Shown one piece after another: positions 7,681-15,733 of a DNA stretch of 64,000 nucleotides (positions are counted from its first letter, which is position 1; each line of letters opens with the position of its first letter). Position numbers and translations under genes: made by a program. Location of the stretch: assembly GCA_964400625.1 (NCBI GenBank), contig CAYNUS010000001.1, positions 62,001-126,000 of the forward strand, read 5' to 3'. The notes below the pieces were generated by a model. It was not told where the DNA came from and made no database searches. It saw only the letters and a list, made by a program, of their open reading frames with translations. This DNA comes from DYFX01 sp964400625 (lineage in GTDB: Bacteria; Patescibacteriota; Patescibacteriia; SG8-24; DYFX01).

Positions 7681-9098
7681 CGGACGACGAGGAGCTCCTC
7701 CCAGCTCGTCGTGTACCGCGGCGAACGCCGCTCGGATTTCGGGCGCCAGGAGCGGTCCACCCCCTCCGCGGCGAAACGGAGCGTGCCGGTCCCCCATTCC
7801 GCGTTGATGCGATCGACCGCCTTCCACGCGGCTTGGCGTTTCGGGTCGGCTTCGCGGTTCCCGAAGATCTTCAGCTGGTCGGCGTCGGCGGGCGCGAGCT
7901 CCGCCAGACGCACCCCGGCCTTCTTATAGAGGAGGCCCGGCTCGTGGACCTCCTCCAGGATGCGGTGCGCGGCGGCGATGAGATCCGGCGTATCGTCGGT
8001 CGGGTCGTCGAGGCGGACCGTGAGGCCGGAGGGATACGGCTGGCCGTAGCCCTGGCGGCGCATGCCGACGAAGACCGTGAGGAGCGACGCCTTGAGCCCG
8101 TCGGCGCGGAGCGTCTCGGCGGCGGAGGCGACGTGCGTGGCGATGGCCGCCTTCAGGCCCTCGAGCGTCGCGACAGGGCGTCCGAACGATCGCGAACAGA
8201 TGACGCTCTTGCGATGCTCGCGGACCGAACCGTGCTCGCCGCACGGGATGCCGCGCAGTTCCATCGCCACGCGGAGCGCGGCCGATCCCATGTGCCGCAG
8301 GATCCAGGCGTCCGGCAGGTCGCGGAAGGCGCGGGCCGAACGGATGCCGGAACCGAGCAGGAGCCGCGCGTACTGCCGACCGATGCCCCAGAGATCGGAG
8401 GGGTCGAACGTCTCGAGCAGGGCGTCCGCCTCCGGATGATCGATGAGCGAAAAGACCCCTTCGAGCCCGGCGTGCTTCTTGGCGAGCTTCGAGGCGGCCT
8501 TGGCGAGCGTGCGGGTGGAGCCGAGCCCGATCGAGACCGGGATGCCGACGTTCCGCCCGATGGCGGCGCGGAGCGCGCGGCAGGTTTCGATGACGGAGGC
8601 GAGAGGCGCCCTCCCACCATCCCGATCGCTTGCCCTTTCTCCGTCATTCCGACCGAGGAGCGAAGCGACGGGCGGAGGAACCGCTTGCCCGTCACGGGCC
8701 GCAAGGGGTTCCTCGACGGCGCTTCGCTCCGCTCGGAATGACGGAGGGAAAGACGCTTCGGTCGGGATGACGAATTTCAGGAACGCTTCGTCGACCGAGT
8801 AGATCTCGAAATCCTCCACGTACTCCCCGATCGTCCGCATCACGCGATCCGACATGTCCGCATATAAGGAATGGTTGCCTGAGATCTGGACGACCTTGTT
8901 CAGCCTCAGGCAATCCCGCCACTCGAAGGCCGGCGCGCCCATCGGGATGCCCAGCGCCTTGGCCTCGTTCGAACGCGCCACGATGCACCCGTCGTTGGAC
9001 GACAAGACCACGACCGGACGCCCCTCCAAACTCGGAGTAAAGACCCGCTCGCAGGAAACGAAGAAGTTGTTACAGTCGACCAACGCGTAGACGATCAT
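7677..9098 (-). CDS. umuC: Y-family DNA polymerase (Pol V catalytic subunit), with an in-frame repeat insertion
   Basis: 473 residues. Catalytic motifs are intact: VDCNNFFVSCERVF (Asp8), SNDGCIVARSNEAK, and YSVDEAF (Asp103, Glu104). Then come the helix-hairpin-helix region (WGIGRQYARLL) and the little finger. It makes translesion DNA synthesis together with UmuD'. Residues about 117-163 are extra compared with the family and are encoded by an inverted copy pair of the dispersed GTCATTCCGAGC repeat. The frame stays open across it. The insertion sits just after the catalytic SVDEAF strand. The start overlaps the umuD stop as ATGA, as in the usual umuDC operon. Confidence 0.93.
   Translation of the reverse strand: MIVYALVDCNNFFVSCERVFTPSLEGRPVVVLSSNDGCIVARSNEAKALGIPMGAPAFEWRDCLRLNKVVQISGNHSLYADMSDRVMRTIGEYVEDFEIYSVDEAFLKFVIPTEASFPPSFRAERSAVEEPLAARDGQAVPPPVASLLGRNDGERASDRDGGRAPLASVIETCRALRAAIGRNVGIPVSIGLGSTRTLAKAASKLAKKHAGLEGVFSLIDHPEADALLETFDPSDLWGIGRQYARLLLGSGIRSARAFRDLPDAWILRHMGSAALRVAMELRGIPCGEHGSVREHRKSVICSRSFGRPVATLEGLKAAIATHVASAAETLRADGLKASLLTVFVGMRRQGYGQPYPSGLTVRLDDPTDDTPDLIAAAHRILEEVHEPGLLYKKAGVRLAELAPADADQLKIFGNREADPKRQAAWKAVDRINAEWGTGTLRFAAEGVDRSWRPKSERRSPRYTTSWEELLVVR
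8641..8744. repeat. Dispersed repeat, inverted pair, inside umuC
   Basis: Two arms, 8641-8682 and 8707-8744, are near-perfect reverse complements. Each reads CCGTCATTCCGA...GAAGCG...GAGGAACC in its own direction. The family is also found near 15247, 17840, 41346 and 46565. The RNA of umuC should fold into a long hairpin here. Confidence 0.8.
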
Positions 9099-9406
9099 GC
9101 GAAGACGTGGATGGCGTGCGTCACGACGCCCCAGATCTCGAGCTCCTCGTCCCCGGCCGGCGCCCGGAAGCGCTCCATGCGGATCTCGCCGCCGCGCACC
9201 GCCACCACGACCTTCCCCGGCGAAGGCCGTTCGGAGCGATCGACGACCAGGATGTCGCCCGCGCGGATGCCGACCTCGCGCTGGGAATCCGAACCGGCGC
9301 GCATGAAGAACGTCGCGGCCGGATGGCGGACGCAATGCGCGTTCAGGTCGAGCGGACCGTCGAACTGGCGGCCCTCATGCGGCTGGAAGAATTGGACGGT
9401 GGCCAT
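9095..9406 (-). CDS. umuD: UmuD'-like S24 family protein (no cleavable arm)
   Basis: 103 residues, the C-terminal part of the LexA/UmuD fold (peptidase S24). The hallmark region is MRAGSDSQREVGIRAGDILV with the Ser, and the Lys follows in GKVVVAV. Full UmuD is about 140 residues with a Cys-Gly cleavage site near residue 24. This protein starts near the position where processed UmuD' starts, so it would need no RecA-stimulated cleavage. It pairs with umuC through an ATGA overlap. A TAGGGT element lies six bases before the ATG. No LexA box is evident. Confidence 0.85.
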   Translation of the reverse strand: MATVQFFQPHEGRQFDGPLDLNAHCVRHPAATFFMRAGSDSQREVGIRAGDILVVDRSERPSPGKVVVAVRGGEIRMERFRAPAGDEELEIWGVVTHAIHVFA

Positions 9407-9412
9407 GCTCCC

Positions 9413-9458
9413 ACCCTACGGGACGAAACGGCGAACGGCGCAAGCCGTCCGCCGTTCT
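9413..9458 (-). promoter_or_regulatory. umuD promoter nested in the gpsA terminator
   Basis: The minus strand carries a hairpin (AACGGC/GACGGC stem, TTGC loop, GCCGTT/GCCGTT return, then TTTCG) right after gpsA. The loop supplies a -35-like TTGCGC, and TAGGGT lies 19 bases further on, six bases before the umuD ATG. The spacing is longer than ideal. Confidence 0.45.
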
Positions 9459-9460
9459 TC

Positions 9461-10351
9461 CTACAACAGCTTCCCGAAGACCGTCCGGACCTTCTTCCTG
9501 CCGATGAGCGTCTCCTTGAGCGCCATGAGCGTCGGATACTTCCTCGCGCGATGCCCGAGGACTTCGAGCAGCTGCGGCAGGGAGACCTGGCCTTCGCTTT
9601 CGAACGGCGCTTTCCCTTCCTTGGCCCAATGCTCGCCGAGCGTGCGGTTCTTGGAATGCGGACTGAAGCCGGTCGCGACCATGTCGCCGACGCCGGCGAC
9701 GCCATGGAACGTCTCGCGGCGTCCGCCCAAGTCTTCCAGGATGCCGCCGGCTTCCTCGACCGCCTTGGCCACGAACCAGCCTCGCGCGTTGGCGCCCCAG
9801 CCGAGGCCTTCGGTCATGCCGAGGCCGATGGCGTAGACGTTCTTCAGGATCGCCGACCAGACGACGCCGGGGACGTCGTCGCTCGTCTCGATGCGCATCT
9901 TGGTGCCGGCGAAGAGCGCCCTCATCTTGCGGAGCGCGGCGGGATCGGCCGAAGCCGCCACGCCGACGCCGGGCTGGCCCCGGAGCAGCTCGTCGGCGAG
10001 GAGCGGACCGCCCAGATAGACGAACGGCGTCCTCTCGGGCAAGACCTGGCGCAGGATGCCGTCGGACGCGAGCATCGTCGCCTTCTCGAGGCCCTTCGAG
10101 ACGGAGACGACGAAGGTCTTCTTCGACAGGTGCGGAGCGGCGGAAGCGCCCGCGTCGCGCAGGCACCAGGACGGCAGGCACAGGAAGACGGCCGCCGCGC
10201 CCGGCACGATCTCCGCGATCGGCCTCTGGCGCTTCACCTTCCCGGGGAGCGCGTCCCAGAAGTCGACGCGCGCGCCGTTCTTGCGGAGCACGCTCCCGAT
10301 GGCCGAACCGATCTTGCCGGCCCCGATCATGACGACGCGTGATGTCAGCAT
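9461..10351 (-). CDS. gpsA: Glycerol-3-phosphate dehydrogenase [NAD(P)+]-like
   Basis: 296 residues. The N-terminal Rossmann fold shows MIGAGKIGSAIGSVL, shorter than the usual GxGxWGTA motif. The SKGLE and YLGGPLLADEL strings match the family's SKGIE and GPSFAxE regions. The C-terminal helical domain has ILKNVYAIGLGMTEGLGWGANARG (catalytic Lys) and GVAGVGDMVATGFSPHSKNRTLGE, which is close to the GpsA GLAGLGDLxxTCTSxxSRN signature. It would make sn-glycerol 3-phosphate for phospholipids. TAGAAT lies eight bases before the ATG with no Shine-Dalgarno, so it is likely leaderless. About 30 residues shorter than typical. Confidence 0.85.
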   Translation of the reverse strand: MLTSRVVMIGAGKIGSAIGSVLRKNGARVDFWDALPGKVKRQRPIAEIVPGAAAVFLCLPSWCLRDAGASAAPHLSKKTFVVSVSKGLEKATMLASDGILRQVLPERTPFVYLGGPLLADELLRGQPGVGVAASADPAALRKMRALFAGTKMRIETSDDVPGVVWSAILKNVYAIGLGMTEGLGWGANARGWFVAKAVEEAGGILEDLGGRRETFHGVAGVGDMVATGFSPHSKNRTLGEHWAKEGKAPFESEGQVSLPQLLEVLGHRARKYPTLMALKETLIGRKKVRTVFGKLL

Positions 10352-10392
10352 ATGCAGGCATTCTACTCCCCCGCCTCCGCCCCGGAAAGACC

Positions 10393-10421
10393 TTGACTTC
10401 AGGGGGTTTTCCTGCTACGTT
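10393..10421 (+). promoter_or_regulatory. Sigma70-type promoter
   Basis: TTGACT, 17-base spacer rich in G and T, TACGTT. It drives the two-gene block at 10479-12201 with a leader of about 50 nt. Confidence 0.7.
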
Positions 10422-10478
10422 TCCGCTTCGTTCCTTCATCCCCGAGATCCTCGACAACGCATCGGAAGGAGAAGATCG

Positions 10479-11606
10479 ATGGTGCTGTTCGTCCTCCTGC
10501 TCGTCCCCTTGGGACTCGGCCTCGCCGGGCTCCTCCTGGGCCAAGGCCGCGTCACCTGGAAGGAATTCCTGGTGCACGAAGGCGTCATGCTGCTGCTCAT
10601 CGCCGCGTCCTACTTCATCGCCCTGCACTACAAGAGCTCCGACACGGAGGTCTGGAACGGCACGGTGCGGTCGAAGGACAAGATCCGAGTGGATTGCTGC
10701 CACAGCTACTCGTGCGACTGCCGCGAGGTCTGCACCGGTTCCGGCAAGGACCGGAGCTGCCGCACGGAGTGCGACACCTGCTATCGCCACGGCCCGCGCA
10801 AGAGCGGCTGGAACGGCGACGTCGCCTGGAACGCCTACTCCTCCAACGGCGAGCGGGTCTACTACGACGGCTGCAACGCGCCTTCGTCGTCCGCGCCGCG
10901 CCGCTGGACGGAGATCCGTATCGGCGAACCGACGGCGGTCGAGCATCGCTACGACAACTACATCAAGGGGAATCCCGATTCGATCCTGCGCCGGCAAGGC
11001 GCGGCCGAACGGTTCAAGGGACGGCTCCCGTCCTATCCCGAGGTGTACGACCACTACCGCATCCGCCGCTTCATCGCGATCGGCGTGCCGGTCGAAGGCC
11101 TCGACGCGCTCGACGAGCGCCTGTCCGAGATCAACGGCCGCCTCGGCGCCCTGAAGAAGGTCAATGTCGTCGTGATCGTCGTGAAGGAAGGCGACCAGCG
11201 CTATCTGGAAGCCCTCCGCGAGACCTGGCTCGGCGGCAAGATCAACGACTTCGTCGTGGTCGTCGGCGTGCCGGAACCTCCGGACATCGCCTGGGCCGGC
11301 GTCATCTCGTGGACGCGGAACGAGGACCTCAAGGTCCAGGTCCGCGACGAGATCGTCGCGCTCGGAACCTTCGACGGGACGCGCGTCCTCGACATCGTCG
11401 AGGCGAACGTCGAGTCGAGGTTCGAGCATCGCCCCATCTCCGACTTCGAGTATCTCAAGTCCACGATCGAGCCTTCGGGCGCGGTCACCTGGACGATCGG
11501 GATCCTCGGCGCGCTCATCGCGCTCGGATTGCAGATCTGGTTCTGGTTCCGCGACCCGTTCGGCGACGGCCATGCGCCGTACCGCCGCGCGCGCCGCTTC
11601 CCGTAA
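10479..11606 (+). CDS. Membrane protein of a type known from large phages
   Basis: 375 residues. Two N-terminal membrane helices (residues 2-20 and 34-51), then an extracytoplasmic domain with a Cys-rich segment at about 70-100 (VDCCHSYSCDC, VCTGSGKDRSC, ECDTCYRHG; nine or more Cys), likely metal-bound or disulfide-linked. The rest is alpha/beta (VNVVVIVVKEGDQRYLEAL), and a C-terminal membrane helix ends the protein (WTIGILGALIALGLQIWFWF). From memory, this protein followed by a LemA-like gene recurs as a pair in large tailed phages. The start at 10479 has GGAAGGAGA upstream. Function unknown. Confidence 0.7.
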   Translation: MVLFVLLLVPLGLGLAGLLLGQGRVTWKEFLVHEGVMLLLIAASYFIALHYKSSDTEVWNGTVRSKDKIRVDCCHSYSCDCREVCTGSGKDRSCRTECDTCYRHGPRKSGWNGDVAWNAYSSNGERVYYDGCNAPSSSAPRRWTEIRIGEPTAVEHRYDNYIKGNPDSILRRQGAAERFKGRLPSYPEVYDHYRIRRFIAIGVPVEGLDALDERLSEINGRLGALKKVNVVVIVVKEGDQRYLEALRETWLGGKINDFVVVVGVPEPPDIAWAGVISWTRNEDLKVQVRDEIVALGTFDGTRVLDIVEANVESRFEHRPISDFEYLKSTIEPSGAVTWTIGILGALIALGLQIWFWFRDPFGDGHAPYRRARRFP

Positions 11607-11637
11607 CGTCACGAGACAGAAGGAAAAGGAGAACGAG

Positions 11638-12201
11638 ATGCAGACCAAGAAGCTCCCCGTCGGTTGGATCGTCTTCGGCGTCGTCCTGGCGTTCGGCCTC
11701 GCCTACGGCGGCTGCGCCCTGTCGTTCCGCTCGGATTGCGTCGCGGCGGAAGCCGGCATCAAGGCGCAGTACAAGCAGAACCAGAACAACTACGACAACA
11801 TGTGGAAGAAGTTCAAGGAGATGGCCCAGGTGCCCGAGATGTACGTCGAGGACCTCAAGAAGGTCTACGACGGCGCCATCAAGGCGCGCTACGGCGAGAA
11901 CGGCTCGCAGGCCGCCATCCAGCTCATCAAGGAGCACAACCCGAACTTCAGCGACGCGCTGTACGTGAAGCTGAGCTCCGCCATCGAGAGCGGCCGCAAC
12001 GGCTTCGAGGCCGATCAGAAGCAGCTCATCGACAAGAAGCGCCAGTACGAGGTCCTGCTCGGCGGGACCAAGGCGCTGTTCGTCGGATTCTGGTTCGGCT
12101 TCCCCCGCATCGACCTCGACCAGTACGACATCGTCACTTCCGACGCGACCCAGGACGTCTTCAAGGAGAAGAAGTCCGACGAGATCGACCTCCGCAAGTG
12201 A
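11638..12201 (+). CDS. LemA-like membrane-anchored coiled-coil protein (phage-type)
   Basis: 187 residues. An N-terminal anchor (WIVFGVVLAFGLAYGGCAL) is followed by a long helical region, with QNQNNYDNMWKKFKEMAQVPEMY resembling the LemA family core. The end is FGFPRIDLDQYDIVTSDATQDVF. Phage versions of this protein sit directly downstream of the Cys-rich membrane gene, as here; this comparison is from memory. An AAAGGAG site lies five bases before the ATG. LemA proteins are membrane-associated and of unknown role. Confidence 0.75.
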   Translation: MQTKKLPVGWIVFGVVLAFGLAYGGCALSFRSDCVAAEAGIKAQYKQNQNNYDNMWKKFKEMAQVPEMYVEDLKKVYDGAIKARYGENGSQAAIQLIKEHNPNFSDALYVKLSSAIESGRNGFEADQKQLIDKKRQYEVLLGGTKALFVGFWFGFPRIDLDQYDIVTSDATQDVFKEKKSDEIDLRK

Positions 12202-12205
12202 CCCT

Positions 12206-12231
12206 GCCCCGACATCGCGTCGGGGCTTTTT
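12206..12231 (+). terminator. Intrinsic terminator
   Basis: GCCCCGAC-ATCGC-GTCGGGGC then TTTTT, ending the phage-type block. Confidence 0.9.
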
Positions 12232-12240
12232 CGTACGCGA

Positions 12241-12270
12241 AAAAAAATCCCTCGAACATCAGTTCGAGGG
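12241..12270 (-). terminator. Intrinsic terminator
   Basis: Minus strand CCCTCGAAC-TGAT-GTTCGAGGG then ATTTTTTTT. The stop codon of the 83-residue gene lies in the loop. Confidence 0.85.
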
Positions 12271-12510
12271 TCCGGTCTTGCCGGCGAGCGCGGAGAGTTC
12301 CGCTTCGAGGTACGCCTTGAGTTCCAGGCGATCCTCGGGCGAGAGCTCCATCACGTTCGAGGCGCCCTTGCGCTTCAGGAACGCGCGCGTCGCCGGGAAC
12401 AGGGAGTTCGCCTCGGCGAGCTTGTCGCGCAGCGCCTCCAGGTCGTCCTTCAGGCCGTCGAGCGCCTCGGCGACCTTGCCGATCGGATCGTCGTCCTCGT
12501 CGTCGTTCAT
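12259..12510 (-). CDS. Small acidic helical protein
   Basis: 83 residues with a very acidic start (MNDDEDDDP) and helical heptad-like body (EALDGLKDDLEALRDKLAEAN), probably a short coiled coil. Its ATG overlaps the stop of the lipase-maturation-factor-like gene as ATGA, so it is the last gene of that operon. No family recognised. Confidence 0.65.
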   Translation of the reverse strand: MNDDEDDDPIGKVAEALDGLKDDLEALRDKLAEANSLFPATRAFLKRKGASNVMELSPEDRLELKAYLEAELSALAGKTGPSN

Positions 12511-14258
12511 CGCGGGCCTCCGGGGTAGGCGGTGATGCTCGTGGCGGGGAAATATTCGATGCGCATCGCGGCGCGCCACCAGGCGCCGTCGAGCGCGCGC
12601 TCCTCGGGCGTCGTGAAGCGGTAGCGGTAGAGCGTGGCGCGGACGTACGCGGGCGGCGCGTCCGGGAAGGGGTTCTCGCCGAGGAGCGCCAGCACGGGTT
12701 CCGATCCGCGCAGGAGTCCGGCCACGAGCGGCGCGAACCACGGGTTCGCCTCGATCGGCGAGACGGCGGCGTACCACATATGCCAGTCGAGGCGCGGCTG
12801 GAACGGCGCGACGAACGACGGCGCGCGCTTCACGTCGCCGGGCTTGTGCGCGAATCCGTACGGCTTCCACTCCACGCCGTCCATCGATCCCTCGATGACG
12901 ACTTCCTGGCGCGAGGCCGGCACGGTCGGGAAGAGCCCGTACGCGCCGGAGACGCGGAGCGCGTCGGCGGCCGCGGCCAGCGAACGCATGGAGGGCGAGA
13001 CGGGCGCGGCCGTCTGCGCGATGCCGAAGACGACGAGGACCGCGGCGACGGCGGCGGCGAAGCGTCCGACGACGGCGGGTTCGGATTTCCGCCGCGCCTT
13101 CAGCTTCGGCAGGAACCGTTCGAAGACGGCGTCATCGAGCAGGAGGAGGCAGAGCGCGAGCGCGAGCCAGCCGAAGAAGGCGTAGTTGCCGGTCGCGATG
13201 ACGCAAGCGAGGTAGGCGGCCGCGATCGCGGCGCCCGCGAGACGGAGGCGGCGCGGCATGAAGAATAGGAACGGCACGGCGAGCTCGACCGCGAGCGTGC
13301 CGAAGGACGCCGCTTTCAGGAGGCCTTCCGGCAAGTGGTACGCCGACCAGGCGAGCGGTGTCGGCAGGGGCTGGGTCTCGAGGTGGCGCGCGACGGCGGA
13401 CAAGTCGCGCCACGAAGGATCGCCGTACGCGAGCTTGGCGACTCCGGAGGCGAACAGGACGCGGAAGAGCAGGAAGCGCCCGAGCCAGACGAACGTCGAC
13501 GGCGCCTCGATGCGGCCGTCCTCGACGCGCGTGCGGCGGAACGGGGCGAGGAAGAGCGCGAGGAAACCCGTCTCGAGCAGGAGCCGGTCCCACTGGAAGC
13601 CGGCGAACTCCCCCGCTCCGGACGTCACGACGAGATACAGCACCCAGGCCGCGAGCAGGGTCGGACCGACGAAGCGTCCGGCGAAGGCGGCGAGCGCGGC
13701 GGCGGCGCCGAGAAGCGCGACGATCTGGTAGAACGCCGCCGGGAGCGCGGCCGGCAGGATGCCGCCCGTGCCGATCAGGCCCGGCAGCTGCGGCAGCCAG
13801 GAGAGGAACGCGACGAGGTAGACGAGCGAGAGGGCGCGCAGGAAGATCCAGACCGTCAGGCCGTACCGCGGGCGCGAGGGTTTCGGGCCCCACAGCAGCC
13901 GCGTGGCGTTCAGGAAGAAGCCGCGATGGCGCGCGGCCAAGCGGTAGACGGCTTCGGAGACGGGCGCCACGAACGGCGCGTCATACAGCTTGCGCAGCCA
14001 GCCCTTGCCGGGCGCATGCGCCAGGACGCGGAAGACGGCCTGCGCGCCTTCGGAGCGCCGGCCGTCGACGTCGATCAGCTGGACGGACCGCCGGAAGCGG
14101 TCGCGCGGGATGTCCGGGAACTTCTCCGCGATCTCCCGCGAAGGCGCGTAGATGACGCGGTCCCCCGTCTCGCTGCGCCAGGCTTCGACCCAGATTCGGC
14201 AGAGCGCGCAGTCGTCGTCGTAGATCAGGAGCGCGCGCTCGTCGGCGCGTTCGGCCAT
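12507..14258 (-). CDS. DCC (DUF393) thioredoxin-like domain fused to lipase maturation factor-like membrane protein
   Basis: 583 residues. Residues 1-110 are a DCC/DUF393 domain with the eponymous YDDDCALC motif (Cys17 and Cys20), a thioredoxin-like fold. The rest resembles lipase maturation factor (LMF1): about ten membrane helices with the conserved FQWDRLLLETGFLALFLAP and DWHMWYAAV segments, and a beta-rich C-terminus (EVVIEGSMDGVEWKPYGF, LDWHMW). LMF1 helps disulfide folding of lipases in animals; bacterial copies are uncharacterised. Fusion of both in one chain suggests membrane-linked thiol chemistry on exported proteins. Three bases separate it from the lipoprotein gene upstream. Confidence 0.85.
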   Translation of the reverse strand: MAERADERALLIYDDDCALCRIWVEAWRSETGDRVIYAPSREIAEKFPDIPRDRFRRSVQLIDVDGRRSEGAQAVFRVLAHAPGKGWLRKLYDAPFVAPVSEAVYRLAARHRGFFLNATRLLWGPKPSRPRYGLTVWIFLRALSLVYLVAFLSWLPQLPGLIGTGGILPAALPAAFYQIVALLGAAAALAAFAGRFVGPTLLAAWVLYLVVTSGAGEFAGFQWDRLLLETGFLALFLAPFRRTRVEDGRIEAPSTFVWLGRFLLFRVLFASGVAKLAYGDPSWRDLSAVARHLETQPLPTPLAWSAYHLPEGLLKAASFGTLAVELAVPFLFFMPRRLRLAGAAIAAAYLACVIATGNYAFFGWLALALCLLLLDDAVFERFLPKLKARRKSEPAVVGRFAAAVAAVLVVFGIAQTAAPVSPSMRSLAAAADALRVSGAYGLFPTVPASRQEVVIEGSMDGVEWKPYGFAHKPGDVKRAPSFVAPFQPRLDWHMWYAAVSPIEANPWFAPLVAGLLRGSEPVLALLGENPFPDAPPAYVRATLYRYRFTTPEERALDGAWWRAAMRIEYFPATSITAYPGGPR

Positions 14259-14261
14259 AGC

Positions 14262-14732
14262 TTAGAAGATGACGGGGATCGAAAGGAAGTCGTCGTTCTC
14301 CGGAAGTCCGGACGGGTTGTCCTTCATCAGGATGAGCGTGCCCGTCGGCGTCGGCGGCGTCGGATACGTGAGCGTCACGGAATACGGGACGAAATCCTCC
14401 GTCATCCATTCGCCCTGCGCCTGCGCCGGAGCGATCGCGAGCTGGTTGCCGTCGCCGTCGAGGAGCTTCACCGGGAAGGACGCCTCGAAGTACCAGTAAC
14501 CGCGCGCTTCGCCGGTGATCGTGAGCGGGCTCGAGACCTGGTCGCCGGCGGCGACGTTGCCGATCGTGATGAGGTTCGCCTTGGCTTCGGGGCCGTTCGG
14601 GTCGAGCGCTTCGACCGGTTCCTCGACGGGCGGGACCGCGGGCGCTGGGGTCGGGGCGGGCGACGGGGAGGCCGGGGCGCAGCCGGCGCCGATGAGGAGC
14701 AGGACGGCGGCGGCGGAAAGGAGTTTCTTCAT
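14262..14732 (-). CDS. Lipoprotein with Gmad2 domain
   Basis: 156 residues. The signal peptide ends in the lipobox LIGAGC, followed by a Pro/Ala-rich spacer. The C-terminal 100 residues match the Gmad2 immunoglobulin-like domain (NVAAGDQVSSPLTITGEARGYWYFEASFP, then GTLILMKDNPSG), which occurs in extracytoplasmic proteins, often with spore germination or cell-wall functions. The start overlaps the MTH1-like gene's stop as ATGA. Confidence 0.85.
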   Translation of the reverse strand: MKKLLSAAAVLLLIGAGCAPASPSPAPTPAPAVPPVEEPVEALDPNGPEAKANLITIGNVAAGDQVSSPLTITGEARGYWYFEASFPVKLLDGDGNQLAIAPAQAQGEWMTEDFVPYSVTLTYPTPPTPTGTLILMKDNPSGLPENDDFLSIPVIF

Positions 14733-15202
14733 AGGGCGTGTTCGGCGGACTGTTCGTGGAGTGAATGATGGAGGAGCGTGTCGTGGTCGAGGAAGTAGAA
14801 CGTGCCTTCGAGGCGCTTGCCTTCGAGATAGCGCGGCAGCCAGTGCCGGTCGTCGGGCCACATCTTGTCGAACGGGATGTCGGTCAGGCGGAACCAGCAA
14901 GGCTTCATCTCGTCGGTCTCGACGGGTTCGCCGCGGTACTTCACGACGCCGAAGACGTGGACCTCGAGGATCTCGGGGCTCGCGGCGAATTCGAAGCGGA
15001 GCTTGCCGCGGCGCTCGAGGACTTCGGCCTCGAGGCCGCATTCCTCCCGGAGTTCGCGGCGGGCGGCGTCCTCGACGGTCTCGCCGATGCCGACCTTGCC
15101 GCCGAAGCCGTTCCAGCGGCCGACGCCGAAGCCGCGCTTCTTCATCCCGAGCAGGATATGCGTGTCGGTGTGGAGCACGCAGAGCGTGAGCTGTTTCACC
15201 AT
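14729..15202 (-). CDS. MTH1-like NUDIX hydrolase (8-oxo-dGTP type)
   Basis: 157 residues. The NUDIX box is GIGETVEDAARRELREECGL, preceded by RWNGFGGKV, which is the MTH1-type signature for oxidised purine nucleotides. It would hydrolyse 8-oxo-dGTP or 2-hydroxy-dATP to the monophosphate and so clean the nucleotide pool. TACGAT lies eight bases before the ATG with no Shine-Dalgarno, so the mRNA is probably leaderless. It heads an operon with the Gmad2 lipoprotein, the DCC-LMF fusion and the 83-residue protein. Confidence 0.85.
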   Translation of the reverse strand: MVKQLTLCVLHTDTHILLGMKKRGFGVGRWNGFGGKVGIGETVEDAARRELREECGLEAEVLERRGKLRFEFAASPEILEVHVFGVVKYRGEPVETDEMKPCWFRLTDIPFDKMWPDDRHWLPRYLEGKRLEGTFYFLDHDTLLHHSLHEQSAEHAL

Positions 15203-15235
15203 ACGGGGCCATCGTACCAGACCCGAGCCAAAGAA

Positions 15236-15290
15236 AAAATGACGCCGGCGGCGTCATCCTGAGCGGGGCCGAAGGACCCCTCGTCCGTTC
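15236..15290 (-). repeat. Dispersed repeat plus terminator hairpin
   Basis: Reading leftward: a GTCATCCTGAGCGGGGCCGA-type copy reversed, then GACGCC-GCC-GGCGTC followed by TTTTTT. It directly follows the stop of the 136-residue gene and should end its transcript. Same layout as at 17829 and 46553. Confidence 0.7.
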
Positions 15291-15699
15291 AGATGGGGAC
15301 GCCTTCGTCCATCTTGGCGATGGCGTCCTCGAGCAGGAACTGGTCTTCGATCCAGACGGCGAAGGCCACCCACGCCTCCGGACGATAGGCGTCCGGATCG
15401 CTGGCGTGCGCCTTGGCGGCGCTGCGCCAGACGACGACGGCCATGGCCTCGTCATCCTCCACGGCGGAGCATGGGGCGACCAGCCGCGCGAGCTCGCGGG
15501 CCTCTCCCCTGTCCGGCGCGTAGATCGCCTCCGCCAAGAGGAGCAGCTCGCGCGCGATCCTCGGATGCGCCGAGGTGGCGATCGTGCCGGCCTTGAGATC
15601 GAAGACGAAACGCGCCTCCTCGTCGTCCGGCGTGCGCAGGATGAGCCCGCGCGCGTCGGCCTGCCTGCGGAATTCCGCGGCGTTCGCGTCCAGTGCCAT
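15289..15699 (-). CDS. Unassigned 136-residue protein
   Basis: A soluble, alpha-rich acidic protein (LLLAEAIYAPDRGEARELAR, WVAFAVWIEDQFLLEDAIAKMDEG). No motif is recognisable. The start has a GGGAGG site, and its promoter begins inside the nadE stop codon, so it may be expressed apart from the NAD block. It is followed by a repeat-linked terminator. Confidence 0.65.
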   Translation of the reverse strand: MALDANAAEFRRQADARGLILRTPDDEEARFVFDLKAGTIATSAHPRIARELLLLAEAIYAPDRGEARELARLVAPCSAVEDDEAMAVVVWRSAAKAHASDPDAYRPEAWVAFAVWIEDQFLLEDAIAKMDEGVPI

Positions 15700-15733
15700 G
15701 CGATTCCCTCCCGAAAGATAAAAGGACCGGGAC

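Noticed and set aside
9407..9460. LexA-type SOS box before umuD
   Set aside because: No palindrome of the CTGT-N8-ACAG or GAAC-N4-GTTC kind is present; the symmetry is the gpsA terminator.
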